Below, piece by piece: positions 36,759 through 44,358 of a stretch of 64,000 nt of DNA. The position numbers were made by a program, and so were the translations under genes. Under the pieces are notes generated by a model that was given only the letters and a program-made list of their open reading frames with translations, did not search any database and was not told the origin of the DNA. Numbering within the stretch: position 1 is the stretch's first letter; each line of letters begins with the position of its first letter. The stretch is from Burkholderia sp052045245 (lineage in GTDB: Bacteria; Pseudomonadota; Gammaproteobacteria; Burkholderiales; Burkholderiaceae): positions 1-64,000 of the forward strand of contig NZ_JBQEON010000005.1 of assembly GCF_052045245.1 (NCBI RefSeq). Direction: 5' to 3'.

Positions 36759-38423
36759 GTGAACGACACCCCCGATCGCCCCGACGACCTTCCCGTTGAT
36801 CCCGACCGTCGCCGTGTCCTCGGCGGCCTCGCCGCGCTCGGCGCGGGGGTCGCGCTCGGCGGCTGCGAGACCACGCCGGGCAGCGCGCCGCGCGCCGCCG
36901 CCGACTTGCGGCTCGACGAAGCGCTGCGTCGCCAGGTGCGCCACATCGTCGTGATCTATGCGGAGAACCGCAGCTTCTCGAACCTGTACGGCGACTTCCC
37001 GGGCGTGCAGTATCCGCTGAGCGAAGTACGGCCCGAGCATGCGCGGCAGCTCGATCGCGACGGCAAGACGCCGCTGCCGGTCCTGCCGAAGATCTGGGGC
37101 GGGCTCGTGCCGCAGGCGCAGGAAGTGGACGGCAAGCGCTACGCGATCGCCGAGCGCGACATCGACAAGCTGCCGAACGCGCCGTTCCGGATCGCCGACG
37201 CGCAGGGCAGGCCGTTGCCGAACGGCGTGATCACGCGCGACCTGTGGCACCGCTTCTACCAGAACCAGATGCAGATCGCCGCGGGCCGCAACGACCAGTT
37301 CGCCGCGTGGGCCGATTCGGGCGGCCTCGTGATGGGCCACTACCGCAATTCCGCCGACACGCTGCGGCTGTGGAACCTCGCGCGGCAATACACGCTGTGC
37401 GACAACTTCTTCATGGCCGCCTTCGGCGGGTCGTGGCTCAACCACATGTTCCTGATTTCCGCGCAGCCGCCGATGTATCCGGATGCGCACAAGCATCCGC
37501 ACGCGGCCAAGCTGCTGTCGAAAGTCGATGGCGACGATCCGGCCGGCACGCGCCTGACGCTCGCCGCCGATTCGCCGGCGTCCGCGCTCGACGGCCCGCC
37601 GAAGTTCGCGGTCGACGGCCCGCTCACGCCCGACGGCTACGGCGTCAACACGATGGCGCCGCCGTACCAGCCAAGCTACGTGCCGCCGGCCGATCCGGGC
37701 AACGCCGCGTATGCGGATCCGTCCGACCATCGCGTGATCCCGCCGCAAGGCCATGCGACGATCGGCGATCGCCTGTCGGAGAAGAACGTCGACTGGGCGT
37801 GGTACAGCGGCGCGTGGCAGTACGCGCTCGAGCACCGCGAAACCGGCACGGTGCCCGATTTCCAGTACCACCATCAACCGTTCAACTACTTCGCGAACTA
37901 CGCGCCGGGCACCGAAGCGCGCCGCCTGCACCTGCGCGACGCGGGCCTCGGCGACGCGCCGTCGACCAACCACTTCATCGCCGACGTCGACGCGGGCCGC
38001 CTGCCCGCCGTCGCGTTCTACAAGCCGCAGGGCAACCTGAACATGCACGCCGGCTATGCGGACGTCGAATCGGGCGACCGGCACATCGCGAACGTGATCG
38101 AGCGCATCCGGCGCGGCCCGCAATGGGCGAACACCGTGATCGTGATGACGCACGACGAGAACGGCGGCTGGTGGGATCACGTCGCGCCGCCGGTCGGCGA
38201 TCGCTGGGGCCCGGGTTCGCGGATTCCGGCGCTCGTGATCTCGCCGTTCGCAAAGAAGGGCTACGTCGATCACACGCTGTACGACACGAATTCGATCCTG
38301 CGCTTCATCAGCCGCGTGCACGGGCTCGCGCCGCTCGACGGTGTCGCCGCGCGCGACAAGGCGTTCGCGTCGCGCGGCGCGCCGCCGCCGGGCGACCTGA
38401 CGAACGCGCTCGACCTCGGCTGA
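36759..38423 (+). CDS. Tat-exported phosphoesterase (acid phosphatase AcpA/phospholipase C superfamily)
   Basis: A 554-residue phosphoesterase-family protein. The GTG start at 36759 follows GGAGGAG. The N-terminus has a twin-arginine motif (DRRRVLGGLAALGAG) that also ends in a lipobox-like LGGC, so it may be a Tat-exported lipoprotein. The catalytic region shows YAENRSFSNLYGDFPG (metal/nucleophile strand, residues ~67-82) and the conserved VMTHDENGGWWDHVAPP near residue 465. These are hallmarks of the AcpA acid phosphatase/phospholipase C superfamily. Likely role: release of phosphate from extracellular or envelope phosphoesters. A Pho-box-like element lies upstream. Confidence 0.88.
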   Translation: MNDTPDRPDDLPVDPDRRRVLGGLAALGAGVALGGCETTPGSAPRAAADLRLDEALRRQVRHIVVIYAENRSFSNLYGDFPGVQYPLSEVRPEHARQLDRDGKTPLPVLPKIWGGLVPQAQEVDGKRYAIAERDIDKLPNAPFRIADAQGRPLPNGVITRDLWHRFYQNQMQIAAGRNDQFAAWADSGGLVMGHYRNSADTLRLWNLARQYTLCDNFFMAAFGGSWLNHMFLISAQPPMYPDAHKHPHAAKLLSKVDGDDPAGTRLTLAADSPASALDGPPKFAVDGPLTPDGYGVNTMAPPYQPSYVPPADPGNAAYADPSDHRVIPPQGHATIGDRLSEKNVDWAWYSGAWQYALEHRETGTVPDFQYHHQPFNYFANYAPGTEARRLHLRDAGLGDAPSTNHFIADVDAGRLPAVAFYKPQGNLNMHAGYADVESGDRHIANVIERIRRGPQWANTVIVMTHDENGGWWDHVAPPVGDRWGPGSRIPALVISPFAKKGYVDHTLYDTNSILRFISRVHGLAPLDGVAARDKAFASRGAPPPGDLTNALDLG

Positions 38424-38449
38424 CGAACGGCCGACGTCTCGCGGAAACG

Positions 38450-38487
38450 ACGACGCCCCGGTGCGACGCGGTTGCCCGGGGCGTCGT
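38450..38487. terminator. Hairpin between convergent phosphoesterase and flavoprotein genes
   Basis: A 12-bp perfect stem (ACGACGCCCCGG / CCGGGGCGTCGT) with a 14-base loop. No U tract follows, but the length and the position between two convergent genes fit bidirectional termination. Confidence 0.6.
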
Positions 38488-38551
38488 GCGTTCCGTTCCG
38501 TGTTGTACGTTCGCCGTTCCGCGTCCGGTTCCGCGTCCGGGTCAGCCGACG

Positions 38552-40048
38552 CTACGCGGCACTGCGCAACGCGTCGCTCGCCGCACCCGCGGCGTGACGG
38601 CCGGCCTGCCGGCCGAAAAACGTCGCATCCGCCAGCGACAGCCCCGAACTGTAGCCCGCGCCCCAGCGCGGCAGCCCGCAGCTCGTGCGGCCGGCCGCAT
38701 AGAGGCCCGCCACCGGCGCGCGTGCCGCGTCGAGCACCTGCCCCGTCGACAGCGTATCGAGCCCGCCCAGCGTGAAATGCGGATAGAACGCATAGTCGAT
38801 CCGGCAATCGAGCGCGACGAACGGTGGCTCGATCAGCGGCTGCAGCCACTTCTTCGCCTTGTGGAACAGCGGATCGGTGCCCTCGGCCGCGTGGCGGTTG
38901 TAGACGTCGACGGTCGCCGTCAGCGTGCCGGCCGGCATCTGCAGGTCGCGCTCGACTTCCTCCCAGGTCTCGCCCGCCGCCGCGATGCCGATCCGCGCGA
39001 TGTCAGGCGGCGCCTGGTAGGTCGCCTGATCGGCCAGCAGGTAGATCCGGTCATCGGCCTGATGGAACGCGTGATGGCCCGTGCGGCCGTGATAGCCGTC
39101 CTCGTTGATGAAGCGCTGGCCACGCGCGTTCACGAAGATGCCGCGAATCAGCGATTCGGGCGCGTAGAACGGCAGGCTGACGAAACCCTGATCCATGTGG
39201 ATCGCCGCACCGCCCACGCTCTGGCCGAGCAGGATGCCCGAACCGTCGTCGCCGGGGCTGCCGATCGGTGCGTCCGAGCGCAGGAACTGCGGTGCGTGCC
39301 GGCGCACCATGTCGCGGTTCATCGCGAAACCGCCCGCACACAGAATCACCGCGCGGCGCGCCCGCACGCAGGTGGTTTCCCCATACGCGCGCAGCACGGC
39401 GCCGCGCACGGCACCGGCATCGTCGACGATCAGCGCCAGTGCGCGCGTGTCGTAGCGCGTCGAGACGCCGAGCGCCTGCACACGCTCGGCCAGCACGCGC
39501 ATCAGCAGCTGCCCGCCGCCCCAGCCCGGCCATTGCGGTGTGTGCCCGCGCGGGCACGGCTTCGCGGCCTCGCTGAACGGCCAGGCCTCCTCGCTGCCCG
39601 ACCAGATCAGGCAGTCGTCGGTTTCGGGTTCGACGATCCGCTCGGCGATGAACGTGTTCTTGTACGTGAGGCCCTGGGCGACGAGCCAGTCGTGGTGCGC
39701 GAGGCTCTCGTTCGCATAGACGCGCACCTTCGCCTCGTCGGCGTCGCGGCCGCCCGCGAGCATCAGGTAGCGGTACAGGTCCTCGGTGTCGTCGCTGAAG
39801 CCGGCCTGGCGCTGCGCCGGCGTGCCGCCGCTGCCGCCAAGGTAGATCTCGCCGCCGGACAGCGCGCTCGTGCCGCCGTAGCTCGATGCGCGCTCGACGA
39901 TCAGCGTGTCGGCGCCGGCGCTCGCGGCTTCGATCGCCGCGCACGCGCCGGCCGCGCCGAAGCCGACGATCACGACGTCGTGTTCGGCGTCCCAGCGACG
40001 GACGTCGCGGAGGTTCAGGGGGCGAGTCAGGGAGTATTCGGATGACAT
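38552..40048 (-). CDS. FAD-dependent oxidoreductase, 3-ketosteroid dehydrogenase/fumarate reductase type
   Basis: A 498-residue flavoprotein. An N-terminal FAD-binding Rossmann motif (VVIVGFGAAGACAAIEAASAGA, residues ~25-46, written as VVIVGFGAAG then ACAAIEAA) is followed by LIVERASSYGGTSALSGG. Later come the second flavin motif RRAVILCAGGFAMNRDM and the C-terminal LPRWGAGYSSGLSLADATFFGRQAG. Relatives include 3-ketosteroid delta-dehydrogenases and soluble fumarate-reductase-like enzymes, which introduce or reduce C=C bonds next to a ketone. It stands at the edge of a region rich in SDR and SnoaL-like genes, suggesting alicyclic or steroid-like substrates. Start at 40048; longer upstream starts are possible but add non-conserved sequence. 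Confidence 0.85.
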   Translation of the reverse strand: MSSEYSLTRPLNLRDVRRWDAEHDVVIVGFGAAGACAAIEAASAGADTLIVERASSYGGTSALSGGEIYLGGSGGTPAQRQAGFSDDTEDLYRYLMLAGGRDADEAKVRVYANESLAHHDWLVAQGLTYKNTFIAERIVEPETDDCLIWSGSEEAWPFSEAAKPCPRGHTPQWPGWGGGQLLMRVLAERVQALGVSTRYDTRALALIVDDAGAVRGAVLRAYGETTCVRARRAVILCAGGFAMNRDMVRRHAPQFLRSDAPIGSPGDDGSGILLGQSVGGAAIHMDQGFVSLPFYAPESLIRGIFVNARGQRFINEDGYHGRTGHHAFHQADDRIYLLADQATYQAPPDIARIGIAAAGETWEEVERDLQMPAGTLTATVDVYNRHAAEGTDPLFHKAKKWLQPLIEPPFVALDCRIDYAFYPHFTLGGLDTLSTGQVLDAARAPVAGLYAAGRTSCGLPRWGAGYSSGLSLADATFFGRQAGRHAAGAASDALRSAA

Positions 40049-40387
40049 GGGGGCAATCGTCTGCGTGAAGGAAATCGGGAAACCGGCGTCGGTGAAAGGC
40101 GGCGGTCGCGGCGCGGCGCCATCTGGCAGGCAGTGGGGCAAGGTCACTGGCATAGGGCCGATCCGAGCGCTCGACGCGCTCGCATGCAAGCCGTATTCAG
40201 CGTCGTGGGCCGTGGGCCGGGCATTCGAACCGCAGCGTGAAACCGGATGGGCCGGTACGCGCCGGACGGAACGCGGCAAGTGCGCCGCGACGCTGCGCGA
40301 AGCACGGCCATCCCGCCACCGGACGCCGCCGCATCGCGACGGCGTCGAGATGCCGTCGAATGGGCGCGGCGCGCGGCCGCGCCGGCG
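40049..40387. other. Intergenic region upstream of the flavoprotein gene
   Basis: 339 bases with no supported gene and no clear operator or hairpin. It presumably holds the promoter of the flavoprotein gene. Confidence 0.4.
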
Positions 40388-40597
40388 TCACATGCCGCGC
40401 AACGCGGCGAATCCGAAGTGCGAAGGATCGATCGGCACGCAACCGGCCGCCAGGCCGTTCGTGTCGACCGAGCGGCATTGCAGGATGCCGGCCGCATACG
40501 GCGGCGACGGGACCTGCTCGGCGCCGTAGCGCGCCATCGCCATCGCCGCGAACGTGCCTATCGCCAGTACGCACAGCTTGCGAGTCGTCAGTCTCAT
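40388..40597 (-). CDS. Small exported protein of unknown function
   Basis: A 69-residue protein with a Sec-type signal (TRKLCVLAIGTFAAMAMA) and a mature part of ~45 residues containing two cysteines (LQCRSVDTNGLAAGCVPID), probably a disulfide. GGAGGG lies 8 bases before the ATG. The sequence is not recognised. It faces the catabolic genes that start at 41067 across a 469-base intergenic region. Confidence 0.5.
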   Translation of the reverse strand: MRLTTRKLCVLAIGTFAAMAMARYGAEQVPSPPYAAGILQCRSVDTNGLAAGCVPIDPSHFGFAALRGM

Positions 40598-41066
40598 GAT
40601 CGTCGTTCCCTCCGGTTGGCCGCCAGCGCGGTTCGTATCCGGCGAACGGGCCTCAGGCAAACGCGCAAACAGGCCATCGCACCGGATGACTGCACGGTAG
40701 CCAGCGCCGGGCCGCCGGCCATCGTCCATTTCGACTAGGGACAAACGCGAAGCGGACCAGGCACGACGTGCCGCGTTGCAGCATCGCGGCGCGGGCGAGT
40801 CGTCGCCGGGCTCCCGAAACCGCCTGCCGCAGCCCGCCGGTATGGGCCGTGCCATCGTCGGACGAATGCCGTCGATTCGCCGCCGCATCGCAGCATCGGA
40901 CGATGCGCGGCCGTCAGGCCCGGTGTTTTCCCCGATCCGTGCCCTGCTCCGTATGGATGATGAGGATCGATCGGTCCGATGCGAACCTGCGCGTCGACGC
41001 CGCAATGCCGCCGCGTCCGCACGTGCGGCGCGGCCGAGTCTTTCCGTTCATTCACGGGAGTACCGC
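40598..41066. other. Divergent intergenic region at the head of the catabolic genes
   Basis: 469 bases between the small exported protein and the first SnoaL-like gene. No coding frame with family resemblance and no clear dyad was seen. It must contain the promoter of the SnoaL-SDR series. Confidence 0.4.
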
Positions 41067-41483
41067 ATGACCGATTCGAATCCCCGCCACGCGCTGTACG
41101 AGCTTGCATGCCGTTACGCGCAGGCCGTCGACCGGCGCGACTGGCCGCGTCTCGCCACCCTCTTCACCGCCGACGCGCAACTCGACGGCCCCGGTTTCCG
41201 CTTCGACGACCGCGATGCGATCGTTGCCGGCATGCGCGTGATCGAGCGCTACGAAGCCACCCAGCATCACGTGCATAACCAGCTCGTCACGCTCGACGGC
41301 GGCGCGGCCGATGTCGAGACCTACGGCGTCGCGTGCCACGTGTACGTGCGCGACGGCGTGAAGCGCAAGCTCGACTGGGGGCTGCGCTATCGCGACCGCT
41401 GCGTGTTCGACGGCGGCACGTGGCGCTTCGCCGCGCGCACGCTGCACGTCGACTGGTCGCAAGACCTGCCGCTGGAGGGCTGA
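41067..41483 (+). CDS. SnoaL-like / NTF2-fold protein
   Basis: A 138-residue cone-shaped alpha+beta barrel protein: helical N-terminus (ALYELACRYAQAVDRRDWPRL), FTADAQLDGPGF, and the hinge TQHHVHNQL. Such SnoaL-like proteins act as isomerases, dehydratases or hydratases in polyketide, steroid or aromatic catabolism, or simply bind ligands. It is followed directly by SDR genes and is the first gene of the series. Two more of the same fold lie at 48426 and 49136. Confidence 0.8.
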   Translation: MTDSNPRHALYELACRYAQAVDRRDWPRLATLFTADAQLDGPGFRFDDRDAIVAGMRVIERYEATQHHVHNQLVTLDGGAADVETYGVACHVYVRDGVKRKLDWGLRYRDRCVFDGGTWRFAARTLHVDWSQDLPLEG

Positions 41484-41486
41484 ACG

Positions 41487-41603
41487 ATGCGTGCCTCCCT
41501 TCCCCTCGCCGGCCGCACCGCGCTCGTCACGGGCGGCGCCGGCGGCATCGGCGCGGCCGCGCTCGACGCGGTCAAGGCCGGCCGTGCGCCGGGCGCCGCA
41601 TGA
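41487..41603 (+). pseudogene. N-terminal stump of a short-chain dehydrogenase
   Basis: Three bases after the SnoaL-like stop, an ATG opens a 38-codon frame whose first 24 residues are a perfect SDR N-terminus (LAGRTALVTGGAGGIGAA, the NAD-binding glycine motif). The frame then runs straight into LDAVKAGRAPGAA and a stop. The remaining ~220 residues of an SDR are missing. It looks like the product of an in-frame internal deletion or a rearrangement breakpoint, and cannot encode an active enzyme. Confidence 0.75.
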
Positions 41604-41643
41604 GCGCCCGGCTTCTTTCAACGTCACTGGAAATCCACCCGAC

Positions 41644-42402
41644 ATGAATCGAGTCGCAAACAAGGTCGCGCTGGTCACCGGCGCGGCGAGTGGCGTCGGC
41701 CGCGCGGATGCGCTGCTGCTCGCTGCCGAAGGCGCGCGCGTCGTGCTCACCGACATCGACGAGGACGCAGGCCGCGCACTGGCGCGCGAGATCGGCGACA
41801 CCGCGCTGTTCGTGCATCAGGACATCTCGGACGAGGACGGCTGGCGCCACGCGATCGGGGCGACGCTCGAGCGCTTCGGCCGCCTCGACGCGCTGGTCAA
41901 CAACGCGGCGATCTGCCCGGTCGGCTCGATCGAGGACACGAGCCTCGACACCTGGCGGCGCGTGCTGCGCGTCAACGCGGACGGCTACTTTCTCGGCTGC
42001 AAGTACGCGATCGGCGCGATGAAGCACAACGACACGCCTGGCTCGATCGTGATGATGTCGTCGGTCGCCGCGCTCGGCGGCCTGCCGATGATGTGCGCGT
42101 ACACCGGCTCGAAAGGCGCGGTGACGGCGCTCGCGCGCAGTGTCGCCGTGCACTGCAAGCGCAGCGGCTACCGGATCCGCTGCAACTCGATCCATCCGGA
42201 CGGCATCTGGACACCGATGACGCAGGCGCTGATGCCCGGCCTCGATCCGGCCGAGCTCGGCATCGGCACCGATCCGATGGCGCGCATGTGTGATCCGCAG
42301 GACGTCGCGAATCTCGTGCTGTTTCTCGCGTCCGACGAATCGCGCTTCGTGAACGGCGCGGAGCTGCGGATCGACAACGCGCAACTCGTCGCGTCGCTGT
42401 GA
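41644..42402 (+). CDS. SDR-family oxidoreductase (hydroxysteroid dehydrogenase-like)
   Basis: A 252-residue classical SDR: NAD(P) motif TGAASGVG (residues ~12-19), structural NNAA, catalytic Ser in VMMSSVAALGG and the Tyr-Lys pair in YTGSKGA. The sequence resembles 3- or 20-hydroxysteroid dehydrogenases and cyclopentanol dehydrogenases. Asp follows the second strand (LTDIDED), which favours NAD over NADP. It would interconvert an alcohol and a ketone. The ribosome-binding site overlaps the end of the broken SDR stump. Confidence 0.87.
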   Translation: MNRVANKVALVTGAASGVGRADALLLAAEGARVVLTDIDEDAGRALAREIGDTALFVHQDISDEDGWRHAIGATLERFGRLDALVNNAAICPVGSIEDTSLDTWRRVLRVNADGYFLGCKYAIGAMKHNDTPGSIVMMSSVAALGGLPMMCAYTGSKGAVTALARSVAVHCKRSGYRIRCNSIHPDGIWTPMTQALMPGLDPAELGIGTDPMARMCDPQDVANLVLFLASDESRFVNGAELRIDNAQLVASL

Positions 42403-42439
42403 TGCGGCGCGCGGCTGTTCCATTCCAGGGAGTGAACCG

Positions 42440-43276
42440 ATGATTTCATTTACCGGCAAGACCGTGCTGGTCACCGGCGGCGGTGCAGGCATCGGCCGCG
42501 CGTGCGCCGAAGCGTTCGGCGCCGCAGGCGCGCGCGTCGCGGTGGCCGAGCTCGATCCTGCACGCGCACTGGACGCACGCCGGGCACTCGAAGCCGCGGG
42601 CGTCGATGCACTGGTCGGCACCGTGGACGTCACGCGCCGCGACGAGGTCAACGCTTTCGCGCGGACGGTCGACGCGCGCTTCGGCGGCCTCGACGTGCTC
42701 GTCAACAACGTCGGCGATTTCCTGCAGATCGCAAAGCCGTTCGACGACCATACCGACGACGACATCGCGCGGCTGTTCGACGTGAACCTGCGCCAGGTGT
42801 TCGTGGTCACGCGCGCGATGCTGCCGTTGCTGCGCAAGCGCGGTGCGGGCAGCAGCATCGTCGGCGTGTCGTCGATCGAAGGCTTTCGCGCGATTCCGAA
42901 CTGCAGCGTCTATGCATCGTTCAAGGCCGCGCTGACCGGCTTCACGAAAAGCCTCGCGCTCGAACTCGGGCCGGCCGGCATCCGCGTGAACCAGATCGCG
43001 CCGGAGACCACCGAGACGCCGCAGGTGCCCGCGAGCGCGATGGTCGCGGCCGAACATCGCACTCACATCCCGCGCTGGATTCCGCTCGGGCGCTTCGGCG
43101 CGGCCGGCGACATCGCGGGTGCCGCGCTGTTTCTCGCGAGCCCGCTTGCCGCGTGGGTCACCGGCACGACGCTGCATGTGGATGGCGGCGCGTTGGCCGC
43201 CGCCGGCTGGTATCGCGATCCGAACGGCTTCTGGACCAACATGCCGGTCGTCACCGGCAACGGCTTCAATGCCTGA
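42440..43276 (+). CDS. SDR-family oxidoreductase
   Basis: A 278-residue classical SDR with TGGGAGIG, NNVGD in place of NNAG, catalytic Ser in GVSSIEG and YASFK as the Tyr-Lys pair. It has an extra ~25-residue C-terminal tail after the usual VDGG (LAAAGWYRDPNGFWTNMP) also seen in some catabolic alcohol dehydrogenases. 37 bases after the previous SDR, with AGGGAG before the ATG. Same series as the SnoaL-like and epimerase-like genes. Confidence 0.87.
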   Translation: MISFTGKTVLVTGGGAGIGRACAEAFGAAGARVAVAELDPARALDARRALEAAGVDALVGTVDVTRRDEVNAFARTVDARFGGLDVLVNNVGDFLQIAKPFDDHTDDDIARLFDVNLRQVFVVTRAMLPLLRKRGAGSSIVGVSSIEGFRAIPNCSVYASFKAALTGFTKSLALELGPAGIRVNQIAPETTETPQVPASAMVAAEHRTHIPRWIPLGRFGAAGDIAGAALFLASPLAAWVTGTTLHVDGGALAAAGWYRDPNGFWTNMPVVTGNGFNA

Positions 43277-43348
43277 GCGGCGGCCACACGCGCACAACGG
43301 CATCCATTCCTTTCAAGCGGCGCACCTGCGCCGCCACCGGAGCACACC

Positions 43349-44254
43349 TTGAAAATCCTGATCATCGGCGGTACCGGCCTCATCGGCGGCCACGCCGCGC
43401 TGCATCTGCACGCGCAAGGCAACGACGTGACGCTCGCCGCACGCAAGCCGGCCGCGCCGGGCAGCGCGCTCGCGCGTTTCGACGTGCTGCTGCGCGACTA
43501 CGTAGCCGGCAACTTCACCCGCGACGATCTCGCCCCGTTCGATGCGGTCGTGTTCGCTGCCGGCAACGACATTCGCCATCTGCCGCCCGGCACCGACGAA
43601 GCCGCGCACTGGGAGCGCGCGAACGTCGACGCGGTGCCGCGCTTCTTCGCGCTCGCGCGAGACGCGGGCGTGAAGCGCGCGGTGCTGGTCGGCAGCTTCT
43701 ATCCGCAGGTCGCGCCGGCACTCGTCGACACCGTGCCGTACGTGCGCTCGCGTCACCTCGCCGACGAACGCGTGCGCGCCCTCGCATCGCCGACGTTCGC
43801 GGTGTGCAGCGTGAATGCGCCGTTCGTCGTCGGATCGGTGCCGGGATTGCGCAACGAGATGTTCGCCGCTTACACCGGCTATGCGCAGGGCAAGCTCGCC
43901 GGGCTGCCGGTGTACGGGCCAGCGGGCGGCAGCAACTTCATCTCGACGCAATCGCTGTCGGAAGCGATCTGGGGCGCGCTGCAACGCGGCGAAGCGGGCA
44001 ACGCGTATCTGGTCGGCGACGAGAACCTGAGCTTCGCCGACTACTTCGCGGCGTTCTTCCGCGCGGCCGGCAATCCGCAAGCGGTGCCGTCGCTCGACCA
44101 GGAGCATCCGCTGCTGCCGGACATCGCGATCTATACGGGCCGCGGCAACGTCGTGTCGTATGAACCCGATCCGGCCGAGCTCGCCCTGCTGCGCTATCGG
44201 CGCGGCGACGTGCAGCGCGCGGTGAACGAAATCGTCGCGCATTGCGGCGCCTGA
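43349..44254 (+). CDS. NAD-dependent epimerase/dehydratase-family protein
   Basis: A 301-residue extended-SDR/atypical-SDR protein starting with the Rossmann strand KILIIGGTGLIGGHAALHL. The usual YxxxK is replaced by SFYPQ...YVRSRHLAD, so classical epimerase chemistry is doubtful; it may be an NAD(P)-binding reductase or lactone/ketone-modifying enzyme. Last gene of the plus-strand series that begins at 41067; it converges on pckG. Confidence 0.82.
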   Translation: MKILIIGGTGLIGGHAALHLHAQGNDVTLAARKPAAPGSALARFDVLLRDYVAGNFTRDDLAPFDAVVFAAGNDIRHLPPGTDEAAHWERANVDAVPRFFALARDAGVKRAVLVGSFYPQVAPALVDTVPYVRSRHLADERVRALASPTFAVCSVNAPFVVGSVPGLRNEMFAAYTGYAQGKLAGLPVYGPAGGSNFISTQSLSEAIWGALQRGEAGNAYLVGDENLSFADYFAAFFRAAGNPQAVPSLDQEHPLLPDIAIYTGRGNVVSYEPDPAELALLRYRRGDVQRAVNEIVAHCGA

Positions 44255-44300
44255 GTGCGCCGCGCGACGCACGCGAAGCGATCACCGAAGCGCAAACGAC

Positions 44301-44325
44301 AACGTCCCGCCGGCGGCGGGACGTT
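44301..44325. terminator. Bidirectional terminator between the epimerase-like gene and pckG
   Basis: A perfect 11-bp stem (AACGTCCCGCC / GGCGGGACGTT) with a 3-base loop. On the minus strand it is followed by a short T-rich stretch (GTCGTTTGCG). It lies between two convergent stop codons (44254, 44359). Confidence 0.75.
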
Positions 44326-44358
44326 CAGGCCATTGCTCGGTTACGTCGATGCCGACTG

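Noticed and set aside
37244..40045. A 933-residue open frame on the plus strand across the phosphoesterase gene and opposite the flavoprotein gene
   Set aside because: Arg/Ala/Pro-rich shadow of real genes in GC-rich DNA; no family motif, while the overlapping frames have clear conserved domains.
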